Source: Platynereis dumerilii
Taxonomy: Eukaryota > Annelida > Polychaeta > Phyllodocida > Nereididae
Assembly (NCBI GenBank): GCA_026936325.1
Contig: JAPTHN010000104.1
Location: 236,001 to 300,000 of the forward strand
Direction: 5' to 3'
DNA length: 64,000 bases
Every line of letters begins with the position of its first letter. Position 1 is the first letter of the stretch. The notes below the pieces were generated by a model. That model was not told where the DNA came from and did not search any database. It saw only the letters and a program-made list of their open reading frames with translations. This document shows, piece by piece, positions 41,142-51,975 of this stretch. The translations under genes were made by a program, and so were the position numbers.

Positions 41142-44100
41142 TCAGTAGACTGCTTCATAAGAATCGTCTTTGGCACATAAACCACACAGGCCAGCACCAA
41201 GCGACAGGATTGCCCCAACGCAACAGAGGCCGTACGAGTAGTAGAGACCACCGGGGAACTCAGCACCATAGATGGCGACACCTACCAGAGCCAAGATTCC
41301 TGAAAAAAGATATACAGTCAATTAACACAGAACACCGTCAGTTTAAGAAGCACGTTAAGCAAAATATATTTACGTGCGGTTTAAAAAAAAGGAATTAATT
41401 ATTCATTACAAATCAACGGTTCTTGCATGGTTTCATATAATATTATTATGAACATTGTAATTATAATACTGTAATCTCAATTTATTACTATGTTGATTTT
41501 TAAAATATGTTAGTGAATGATTAATTCTTCTTTTGAGGTGGCTGCAAGTTGGAAGTCAATTGGGGGGGGGGTGGGGGTTATTTGGCCAAATGCAATTGAT
41601 CATCGCTTCTCGAGGCACTTTTTCTTCGGCCGGATCGTAGGATAAAAGAAGAAGTTTAAATCTCAATTTTTTATAATGTCAATTTAACAAAATTGTGGGT
41701 ATGGTTTTTTTTTTTTCTCAGGCAGAAAATCTGTTGCGTCAGTCTATCCTAGAAGCTAAAAGGGAAAAAAGTCTGGCCTAAAGAAGGAGACGAAAGGGAC
41801 AAACCTCCAATTATTGCCGCAGCTGCCATTCCTAGCCTAAGCGCGTTTTGCTTGTTTCAGACTCTTATCAATTAGGTATGAGAGGCCCATACATATACAG
41901 GCGAATCCACCCGTGAGTTGATAGGACAAAAAAAGAAGGTTGAAAACTCTTTTTTTTAAATGTCAATTTAACAAAAATTGTGAGTAGGGTCAATTTTGTT
42001 TTTCTCAAACAGAAAATCTGTTGGGTCGGTCGATCCGAGAAGTTAAAAATAATAAAGTATGGCCTAAAGAAGGAGATAACAGGGACAAACCTCCAATTAT
42101 TGCCGCAGCTGCCATTCCCAGCCTCAGCGCGTTTTGCTTGGTGACCAAGTATGCGATACTCAATCCACAGGAAGCGACAAAAGCAATCAAGGCCAGAGAT
42201 TCCATGGCCCTGACAGAGTCAAGGACAGCTGAAAGATGAAAGCAGTCAGGTTACATAATATGAGAAATGACAAATCGCAATCATTTAACGATTCTTCCAA
42301 CACTAGTCATGTATGTATTGAAAAATCATTGTGGTTGATTTCTTGAGAAAAAAGTTTTGGCCGCCGCTTGTCATCTTGCAATTTAATGTAGGCTGCCATG
42401 TTTGTTTTAGCCTCTGAGTATCAAACTGAATAAACTCCTGGTTGCATTTAACTGCATGTGAGGTATCATTATTATCAATTAATGATGAAAATAAAGAATT
42501 TGTGCCAGTTATAGAATCATAGAGGTTTTTAAGGATTTTTCCAAGGTTTTCGGAGGCTTTGTAGTTCCAAATTTCCCCAACAGAGGGATGACAATCATTA
42601 CTAGCGCCACCACCGTGATTGGTACTGTAATGGTATTGCTGTAGGCCTAATTCAAAAATAATGAAGCCGAAGTGTGACATGACCATCAAACTTTTAAAAT
42701 GTTTATATCTACCAAATGACCACATAATATTGTAACAAACATATCTAAGTTCTAGAAACTTCATTTACCATTTGGCTGTGGTTTGTGGAAATAACTGATA
42801 AAAGCCGAATATCACCAAATTTTATTTATTTTTATTTCCATGGCCGTGAGAGAAAAGTAGACAATATGGTAACTTATCTTGAAATTAAATCGATATTTTT
42901 TGTTGGATGACAAAACTCATATACTCTTAAGTGTCCATGGCTGTTTTCATCCAAATTCACCACATATTTTATGAGAAAAACAGTATTTTTCGAAATTTTG
43001 TTGCATTATTAAAGAAAAAACTTACATATTTTCTCCCCAGATGTACATATTTTCCTCTAAAATGATTTCACCTGTCCTGTGTTATGTGTCTGTATGTGGG
43101 CTTCGAATTGGTACCAAATAAGTGCCACCAAAGTGAATACGAACAGAGCTAATGATGATAGAAGCATGTTTTTTAGCCTATTTTTCCAGACAAAAAGGCA
43201 ATTTAGGGTAATGGCATGACACAGAAGTGAAAAAAGTGTTCTGGTTTTGACCCGAATCGATTTTATATGCATTATCAGTTATAACTGGATGAAGCATAAG
43301 AGTAATTACAAAATTAAAGTGAAATTTGAATTGGTTATTGCATTTTTCAACAAATTGGCCCCAAATTTTGAGAAAAGCTTTACAAAGAGCAACATTTTGA
43401 TAATTAAACATTGAAACATACTCCAACTACTGAAAAATTGTATTGAGTATCAGTACAAGTAATACTAGAATGATTGCTTTACTCTTTACAGGAAAACCAT
43501 GAAAATATGATCAATATTTTCTATAGCGTTACGCTTGCGACAAAGCCCCATTTAAGAAATCTTTGTATTTTACCACCAGAAACCAGCTGCAGACCTGGAT
43601 TACTTGATTGTTTCTCAAAACTACACAGATTTTGCAATATTACAAGCCAAACCAGATTTAAAACGGAGCTTTTATTGCTCTGTGGCACTACAAAGTATTC
43701 TGGGCGTTACGCTTGCGACGGATTCACCTACCCTGCTATTCATGGGAATTTTTTAATGAAATAAATTTTCCACAACCATAAGAAGTTCCAAAATGAGTAA
43801 GAAGATATAAGACTAGGTCTCAGAGGCCAAAAGATTCAACTGACACATGTCAAAGGGACACTAGAGCATCCCAGAGCAGTAAGCGTCAAATTTGACTTAA
43901 TTTTTCGAAGTCAACCTTTGAGTACAAATAGCTCAATAATGTCAACACAGGCAAATGAAAGTACTTGATTTTATGGAATGATGAAGCCTGAGGATGTAGA
44001 GATTCCAAAAAGTGTTGGGAAATTGTCTTAGAATACATATAGATTTGTAAAACTGAAAGAATTTCAAGTGGTCAAAAATGTCATGTCACGTTTTTTTAGT

Positions 44101-44520
44101 GAAAAAATGCTTGTTTTTCAATGTAAGCGGACTCTATCTCAATAACTATGAGCCAGAATGTCGTGAAATTTTCAGGAAATTTGCACAAGAATGTACTTAA
44201 AGCAATGGTGTACCTTTTAGTTTTCACATACAGCCATTCTCATATTTTGAGACCCCTACAGAAAATATGCTGCGTGGCTTCATTATTTTTGAACTAGGCC
44301 TGTACACACAATGGAGGAAATTTCACCAGAACTTTTTCTAATCCGACCAACCTGATCTTCCGAGTTTTATGCAGCGTATGCCACATGCCTGCCACAGTCC
44401 GTTGTGGAGGGAGCTGCTTCCTGTCCACGCGGGGGTCGAGTACGCGGTGATGTGGAAGATGGTGGCCACCAGGATGAGAATGAGGCTGGCGAAACGGAAC
44501 AGACTTCTGAAGAAGGACAT
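41142..44520 (-). CDS. Claudin/PMP22-family four-helix membrane protein
   Basis: Three exons, 44520-44352, 42228-42091 and 41299-41142, join in phase to 154 residues. Four hydrophobic helices lie near residues 10-28, 67-86, 94-114 and 124-145. The first outer loop has the family signature W32 ... G41-L42-W43 .. C46 ... C50, and RAM at 63-65 precedes helix 2, as in claudins and PMP22/EMP proteins. The loop is shorter than in vertebrate claudins. The C-terminus ends EAVY, possibly a PDZ-type ligand. Expected role: junction or membrane-organising protein of epithelia; the exact subfamily is open. Both introns have GT-AG ends. Intron 2 holds a partial copy of exon 2 (41630-41854); intron 1 has only unassigned AT-rich DNA. 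AATAAA on the minus strand near 40756 may be the polyadenylation site. Confidence 0.88.
41630..41854 (-). pseudogene. Duplicated 3' half of claudin-like exon 2
   Basis: This stretch repeats 41912-42140, offset by about 283 bases. It includes 50 bases of exon 2 coding sequence (41805-41854) with its splice donor and the intronic repeat beside it. It has no acceptor of its own, so it should not be used as an exon. Confidence 0.85.
42240..44340. other. Intron 1 of the claudin-like gene
   Basis: AT-rich. Two direct copies of GCGTTACGCTTGCGAC (about 43526 and 43703) suggest an unassigned repeat. No exon or paired ends were recognised. Confidence 0.4.
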
Positions 44521-44808
44521 CCTGGAACTTTTTTAAAAAGTGCGATATATCGACTATTGTATTGTATACAGAGATGGCATGGTAATCATTTGAAGTTTCT
44601 AGAGCTCGTTGGCTCCCAGGTCAGTTTGTCTGTCTTTCATGCTTTAGATACAGTGCTCCAATGGAAAGAAATTAAAAACTGTTATTAAAACAAATTCTAA
44701 TATAAAGTTGTCAATAATTGAATTTTAACCTAAATATGAAGAATTTGAAGATATATGCTTTTAAATTTGTGACAACCGGATGGAAAAGAGAGATAAATGA
44801 ATGACATA

Positions 44809-45229
44809 CCGTAGAACGGGGTGACTTTGAACAGTCCGGGGCAGTGGCGTTACTGGGCAGTCTCGAATGGGGGGGCACCTGGGGGGGCACGCGATTCTCT
44901 GGGGGGGGCACCCACTATACTAATTGTATATTTTAGCCAGAGTTGGAAAGTTCATATGGGGGGCACCTGGGGGGGCACAGGTCCAATATGGGGGGGGGGC
45001 ACGTGTCCCCCCGTGCCCCCCCCCCATAGGGACGCCACTGGTCCGGGGTGACTTTGAACGCTTTTCTGAAAAAGATTGATCCTCTGTGAATGCAAAATTA
45101 AATAAGATACTGGAAGCTTATATACCGTACAAGGGTAGCTTAATTAATTTTGCATTCACAGAGGATCAATCTTTTTCAAAAAAGCGTTCAAAGTCGCCCC
45201 GCACTGTTCAAAGTCACCTCGTTCTACGG
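44809..45229. mobile_element. Palindromic Tc1/mariner-like MITE
   Basis: Ends CCGTAGAACGGGGTGACTTT and AAAGTCACCTCGTTCTACGG, each next to TA (44807-44808, 45230-45231). Nearly the whole element folds back: AAAAAGATTGATCCTCTGTG pairs with CACAGAGGATCAATCTTTTT. Without the nested insert it is about 214 bp. It lies just upstream of the claudin-like gene. Confidence 0.9.
44842..45040. mobile_element. hAT-like element nested in the palindromic MITE
   Basis: Ends CAGTGGCGTTACTGGGC and ATAGGGACGCCACTG, with a perfect 8-bp duplication GTCCGGGG (44834-44841, 45041-45048). The interior is GGGGGGCACCTGG-rich. Confidence 0.92.
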
Positions 45230-45868
45230 TAATCCGTTCTCTTGCTCCCACCAAAAAGTCACATTTAGTCTCCTTAAATCAAATTAATATTGAAAGTTTG
45301 CATGTGTATCAAAGTTACAGACTATAATAAAGGACAAGTGAGGGACAAAATTTTCATAATATATGGTCTATGACCTCTATATTGAGTGTTATTGACAGTT
45401 TGTGACTGTGTTTAAGTGTGTTTTACACAAAATCCAAACAAAATGATTCATTTCTGAAATACGATGCAAATGCACGAATAAATAACTCATGTAAATTAAA
45501 CTTGATCAAGCCATATATTGAATAAAAGGATAAAACACTTACCTTTTTTTTACTTTTTTTCACTACTGAGGTTAGGGCTGGTTCACAAACAAGAGTACTT
45601 TTAATGCTGACATTTGAGATAAATTCCACCTTCTACTTTTATTATCTTATCTTCAAATGAGAAATTTCTGTGAAGATCTCTCGCTGTTGACCCAAAAATG
45701 ACCAAGTGTCCGACTGATAAGATATTGGGCTGTTTGTATTTGTGCATTCCAAGGTGTCAGGATGATTGGATGCCAATGTCATATTTCACCGTCTTCTGTC
45801 TGCTACTGTCTGAGGTTGACTTCATATCATGATTTCACTAGAAAGCCCGTGAGGCACAGACACTGTTA

Positions 45869-46124
45869 GGGGCCGACCAGACGATAGTTGGGGGGCTATG
45901 GCTTTTACCCCCAAGATGAAGCGTCGACGAACAATTTTTTTCACATGTGAACAAGCTACAAACTTTTTTATCGCAATTTTAAAATTACAGTACCCCAGCT
46001 ACAGGTGGAAACAAACTTTCTTTCATGTGCTGGACAAACTTTTTTTTTCAGTGTCAGGAGGAAATCAAACTTCTTTTTTCACCAAGGAGCCATAGCCCCC
46101 CCCAAAGATCATCTGGTCCGCCCC
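45869..46124. mobile_element. PIF/Harbinger-like MITE, copy 2
   Basis: Ends GGGGCCGACCAGACGAT and ATCATCTGGTCCGCCCC, flanked by TTA (45866-45868, 46125-46127). The full length aligns with 10914-11202. Confidence 0.85.
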
Positions 46125-48046
46125 TTACAAGGCGCGGATAAAGTGAAAAAAAAATTTGAAAAAAATTGTTGAAAAACAAAAAATTTCGGAATAAATGCTA
46201 TTGGGAACAGATATCAGGACAATAAAACAATTTGCTTGCATGCGTCACAGTAGTGGATCCAGTGGGGGGGGGGGGGAGGGTTTTACGGGGTTCAAACCTT
46301 GGGCCTTTAGATTTTAATGTAAAAATAAATATTCAGAACATCGGTCAATCAATTGATTCACAGTCAATCACAGCTTGGTCTGTCAACCATGCTCACATGC
46401 AGTTCACTCTGTTTGAAACCTGTTTTATACGCCCCAATCACAATAGCTTTTGCAACGAAGCAGTCATTGATGTGCCACAGAAAGGTTTCACAGCCATGGA
46501 AGCTGTCCTGGTTGATTTGAGCAATTTTGAATGAAAGCTCCTTTATTACATAAGAAGCAAACATGGGATAGTAAATTAGTAACCTTAATGTTGCAGCGAC
46601 ATAAGGATCGGGCCTCCGGACAAACGGCAGAAACCACAGCAGCAATAATGAGAAAACGACAAATAATTCTTTAAATGTAAACTTTATTGACACCAGTTTT
46701 ATCTTGCATATTAGTGCAGCGGCATAGCAAACCAATTGTGCATTTTTGGAGGAAAGCATGAAACTTGGCACACCTTTAGAGCATAAAGAAAGGAACATTT
46801 TGAGATATAGGGCCACTTTGTATCTTTACCTGGGGCCATTTGACAGCCTTTTAAAGATTTTGCTTAAAAAACGCTAGATTAATATCAATTTTTTACCCAT
46901 ATGACCCAATATCTTTGTGATTTAAAGCAATATGTGCATGAAGTTTGGCACACTAATAGTCCTTTACCAGGGGAACATTTTGGTATGCCACACTTGCTTA
47001 TATCTGAATGTGCTGATGGGTATATACTATATAGACACATGTCCAAATAAAAGCATTTCATGTAATGCGATAAAAATATGTTGTAATTCAATTGCCAATG
47101 CAGACATGAAATATATTATTTGCAGGTTCAGGATTTCATTTTCCTGAAAGTGATTCAAAATAAGGTCATTTTGACATATTGGGCCACTCTGTAACCCCAG
47201 TAGTTTCCAAATGATAGCTAATTGAAATTAAAAAGTTACTTGAAGTGAAAATCACAAACGGGCATTTCTCTGGAAAAGGTCTATAGACAGCCAATGCCAG
47301 AACTCATAATTATACAGAATCATGTGACTTATAATTTGTATTCATAGAAGAATGGAACTTATGGGGGTATTGTGGCACTAGGTGATGGGTATTCCTGATA
47401 GTCTATTTACTGTATGTCAGTGTATGATTGAGCCTCGTTATGGGTTTACAGACACACTTCTTTTTCTTCATTTTATCTATGTGAACGAGATTAATGGGTG
47501 AGTCAGTTTAAAGCATAATAATGCTGATGACTCTCCCCACAAGCTGCAGTGTTCAAATATAAAAGTGTTTGTCTTACACCCATGTAGCATTTTAATTCAA
47601 TTCATACAACCTTTAATGTACTGGTCTTCCTATATACATGTACATGCAATTCTCAAATCAATTAAATTAATCAACTGATATCAAATGAGTCTAATATAAT
47701 AATAATGAATATTAAATGTTCAAATGTTATGGCCTCTGACAACCTACTTGACAAATTTTATTTGTGGTAGTTAGCTGGTAAATGAACCTATATTACAAAT
47801 GTCACAATCTGCATGTTCTCTGTACAACCTCTAAAAAAAAGAAGAAGAAAATACTTTTCTGCTAACATGAAAACGCTGTAGTCCACAGTGATACTTACAT
47901 TGTGACTGCCTTCCTTCTACACTACAGGCACACTGGGGAGAGATTAAAGACTTCATCAAATTATATTATTATATTTTTTCACTAAATTAATTTTTTGAAA
48001 TTCTTCCCTTTGACCTTAAACCCTCAGGTGGAGAGTCCAATATAAG

Positions 48047-48818
48047 CATATATATTTTTATCCCAATATGACACATACACGCATGGTAGTGAGCGCACAT
48101 ACACGCGCGTGTACATGTAATTGCGCGCATAGGTACGCGTGTATGTGCCTTCACGATCACCTGTGGACATGTCATCCAGCGCATGCGTGGACCTGGATTG
48201 ACACACACGCGTGTATGTGCGATCGTGGACATGCCATCCAGCGCAAGCTTGGACATGCCATCCAGCGCAGGCTCGGACATGCCATCCAGCGCAAGCTTGG
48301 ACATGCCATTCAGCGCAGTTTTTTTATCAGAACACACGAGCTCCTCCAGCAGTGGCGTAGCCCTGGGAGGTGGAGGAGGGGTCTTGGAAGGGTATCATAT
48401 TTGGATAAAGATATACCTCCCTCCAGCAGTGGCGTAGCCATGGGAGATGGAGGAGCGGTCTCTATTTCTCATACATGTACATGAGGAAGGCCAAGGTATC
48501 ACTGTGTGCCCAGATAGAGGAACCCCCCCCTTCCCAAATTCCTGGATCCGCCCCTGGGTCCTCTCACTAATTTGGATGTGCGCTGTAAAGCATGTCCGCT
48601 CATGCGCTGTATGGCATGTACACTCATGCGCTGTATAGCATGTCCACTCATGCGCTGTAAAGCATGTCCACGCGCGTAGATTTTTCACGCGTGCGCTATT
48701 TGACACATCCACGCGCGTGTATGTGTCAAATCATGCACATACACGCGTCCTAAAAGTGTGTATGTGCGCTCTGGAACATGTGTGGATATGTCAAATTTGG
48801 ATAAAAATATACCTCATA
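48047..48818. mobile_element. CpG-rich fold-back element in left palindrome arm
   Basis: The ends carry TATATTTTTATCC and GGATAAAAATATA with AATATAAG / CATATAAG outside them (7 of 8). Inside are two inverted arrays of a 24-bp unit: GGACATGCCATCCAGCGCAA-type at 48225-48320 and the complement (GCGCTGTATAGCATGTCCAC) at 48585-48690, plus ACACGCGCGTGT words. Further sequence with CAGTGGCGTAGCC ends (48346 and 48427, to about 48556) is nested in the middle. Confidence 0.75.
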
Positions 48819-49137
48819 TAAGAGGACATACAGATGTTTCTCCACAATTTAAACCCTACTCCACCAGGTATAGTATCCAATATAGGAGACCATACAGATG
48901 TTACTCCATAAATTAAAACCCACTGATGAAATGAGTCTAAGAAGGTAGTCCATGTTCCTTTTGCAACTAATGCTACAAGTTTAACACCAGGAAAAGTTTA
49001 CAAGACCTATTGGAAAACAGCAATCCTTTAATCCATAAGTACTGGTTTTCATTGTTTCTACATTTACTTCAATATTAAAGGTGGGAGCCATTATACATTA
49101 TCTTATAAATGCACTTGCCCTTTTTAATGGCATCTAA

Positions 49138-49230
49138 TCACACGTCCAAGAGTTGTGTAGCTGTTTTTGTATCCTGTTTTCCCATTTCCCTGATGTAAAG
49201 CTTGTCACGAGTTTCATACATTACACACAT
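49138..49230 (-). mobile_element. GIY-YIG-like coding remnant, left arm
   Basis: The minus strand reads CVMYETRDKLYIREMGKQD, resembling the start of a GIY-YIG nuclease as found at the C-terminus of Penelope-like retroelements. It mirrors the right-arm copy at 49693-49799. A decayed relic; the family is a tentative call. Confidence 0.4.
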
Positions 49231-49692
49231 AATAGTTCTGATCTCTGCATGGTTCTGTTGTGTCTTTGGGATTATTGTACACATAATTGTTTGTTTGCTA
49301 TGTCTGTTTGATATACTGATACACCAAAGATGGTCATTCATTCTTAGATTTCTGGGAAAATAGTTAAGTAATTCAATTCTGCTCCATCCAGGTAAATGTC
49401 CCAGGAAGAAGACAAGAAGAAGTAAAACTTGCCAAAAAAGCATATGGTTACGTCATATGGATAATGAAGCTGTTTTAAAAGAAAGAAACAGATCAAGCAA
49501 AACACACCAAAAGAGCAGCACCAGGCCTGACATAGTTATGTTAGTGAACTTGCATATTTATTCAGAGTCTTTCATTCAGAAAGAGATGTACAAATTAAAC
49601 AATTTAACATGCTTTGATGAATTTTTTAAAGTTACTCAATCCCAAAGACATGACAGAGCCATGTAAAGATCAGAACTATTTATATTAATATG

Positions 49693-49799
49693 TGTGTGAT
49701 GTATGAAACTTGTGACAGGCGTTACATCAGGGAAACAGGAAGACAGGATTGTAGATCAATCTCAGAACATAACAAGTTACGAAACTCCTGGGACGTGTG
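49693..49799 (+). mobile_element. GIY-YIG-like coding remnant, right arm
   Basis: Reads CVMYETCDRRYIRETGRQD and then SISEHNKLRN, close to the Penelope-type pattern YIGETGR with a later EH. A relic copy in the opposite orientation to the one at 49138. No reverse transcriptase was found near it. Confidence 0.45.
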
Positions 49800-50061
49800 A
49801 TTAGATCCCATTAAAATAAGTGCGAGTGCATTTATATGACATGTATAATGGCTCCCACTTTTAATAGTGAATATGTCTTGTAAACTTCTCTTAAGAGTTA
49901 AACTTGAAGCATCAGTTGCAAAAGGAACATGGACTGCCTTCTTAGACTCATTTCATCCGTGGGTTTAAATTTATGGATTAACATCTGTATGGTCTCCTAT
50001 ATTGGACACTATAACTGATGAAGTGAGGCTTAAATTGTGGATCAACATCTGTATGTCCTCC

Positions 50062-50590
50062 CTCTCTGCCAACAGAGTCTATGATCTATTTCACAATATT
50101 AATCTAATCCATGCAGGTCTGCACATATTTTAAAAAATCTTTCAATGTCTATGTTCACTGTAAACTGACATCCTCTGTGTGCATGCTACCCAATTGCTTG
50201 ACCTATTTCTGAGTGGCGTAAGCCGCGAAAGACTCTGCCAGAATTCAGATGCAGCAAGCAACGTTATGAAAAAGCAAGGGACATTATGAGATTAGCAAGT
50301 ATATTCTCAGCTGGTAGTTGAAACAGATACTTCAAGGTTGTTTATATTACATTGTCTGTTTGGTTTAAGGTGTCGGCAACATCAATGTTAAAAGTACACC
50401 CTGATTTGCCCATGGCTGTCTGTATAACGATGTTTGTTTGATTTGAAGCTGTAAGTAATACAAGTGTCAAAAACACAGCCTGATTTTGCATGGCAAATAA
50501 GTGGATTTGCTCATGCATGGATTGGGTCCTTGAAAACCATCAGTCTCCTCCAGCTAAATCTGTTCGATAAAGGGAGACTGTCAGTCTGAA
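50062..50590. mobile_element. Insertion in right palindrome arm
   Basis: Flanked by GTCCTCC on both sides (50055-50061, 50591-50597). The left arm lacks it at the matching point. GGCGTAAGCCGCGAAAGACTCTGCCAG-like words resemble 21570-21600. No frame; family unknown. Confidence 0.65.
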
Positions 50591-51975
50591 GTCCTCCTAT
50601 ATTAGACACTCCATATGAAGGTTTAAGGTTAAAGGGAAGAATTTCAGAAATGTATTTAATGAAGAAATATAATTATATTATTTGAAGAAGTCTCTCCCTG
50701 CTGTGCCTTAGTGTAGAAGGAAGGCAGTCACAATGTCAGTCTCACTCTTGCAACAGCGGTTTACATGACAGGGGGAAAGTATTTTTTTACTCTTTTTTTT
50801 CTATCGGTTGTACAAATTACATATAGATTGTAATAAAATAAGATCCATTTCTAATTTATGTCAATTTACCTGCTCACACACTTTGTTAAGCAGGTTGTCA
50901 GAGGCAATATTATTAAATCATTATAGTATGCCTTATTATTTCAGTGACATTTGATATCAATTGATTGATTGAATTTTATTTTATAATTTTACACATCTAG
51001 GATGACCAGAACAATAATAGTAGTATAAATTGAAATAGAATGCTACATGGGTGTAAGACAAATATTTTTACATTGGCACATTGCAGCCTCTGAGGAGAGT
51101 CATCAGCATTATTAAGCTTTAAACTGACCCACCCATTACCCTCTTTCACATAGATAAAATGAAGAAAAAGAAGTGTGTCTGTAAACCCATAATAAGGCTC
51201 AATCATACACTGACATACAGTCAACAGGCTATCAGGAATACCCATCACCGAGTGCCACAATACCCCCATAAGTTCCATTCTTCTGTGAATACAAATTATA
51301 AGTCACATGATTCTGTATAATTATGAGTTCTGGCATTGGCTGTCTATAGACCTTTTCCAGGGAAATGCCCATTTGTGATTTTCACTTCAAGTAACTTTTT
51401 AATTTCAATGAGCTGTCATTTTGAAACTACTGGGGTTACAGAGTGGCCCAAAATGTCAAAATGACCTTATTTTGAATCACTTTCAGGAAAATGAAATCCT
51501 GAACCTGCAAATAATATATTTCATGTCTGCATTGGCAAATGAATTACAACATATTTTTATCGCATTACATGAAATGCTTTTATTTGGGAATGTGTCTATA
51601 TACCCATCAGTACATTCAGATATAAGCAAGTGTGACATACCAAAATGTTCCCCTGGTAAAGGACTATTAGTGTGCCAAATTTCATGCACATATTGCTTTA
51701 AATCACAAAGATATTGGGTCATATGGGTAAAAAATTGATATTAATCTAGCGTTTTTTAAGCAAAATTTTTAAAAGGCTGTCAAATGGCCCCAGGTAAAGA
51801 TACAAAGTGGCCCTATATCTCAAAATGTTCCTTTCTTTATGCTCTAAAGGTGTGCCAAGTTTCATGCTTTCCTCCAAAAATGCACAATTGTTATGATACC
51901 TGTAGCTATGCCGCTGCACTATATACAAATAAATGCATGCGCCCATATTTTGAAGCACATTTGTCATTTTGAAGA

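Larger units (their letters stand above)
46700..51920. repeat. 5.2-kb imperfect palindrome
   Basis: Two long inverted arms: left about 46700-49270, right about 49636-51920, with a 370-bp unpaired centre. Examples: GCATGAAACTTGGCACACCT (46757) pairs with AGGTGTGCCAAGTTTCATGC (about 51849), and ACCCATATGACCCAATATCT with AGATATTGGGTCATATGGGT. Each arm has a different insert at almost the same point (48047-48818 and 50062-50590). Near the centre both arms carry GIY-YIG-like coding traces. The right arm ends about 55 bases before the stop codon of the protease homologue, whose 3' untranslated region must lie inside it. Confidence 0.9.

Noticed and set aside
42303-42764. 153-codon minus-strand frame in claudin-like intron 1
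   Set aside because: No splice sites in phase with the neighbouring exons and no recognisable domain; composition looks non-coding.
46364-46816. 150-codon hydrophobic minus-strand frame
   Set aside because: It straddles the edge of the palindrome arm, has no recognised domain or splice context and no matching frame in the other arm.
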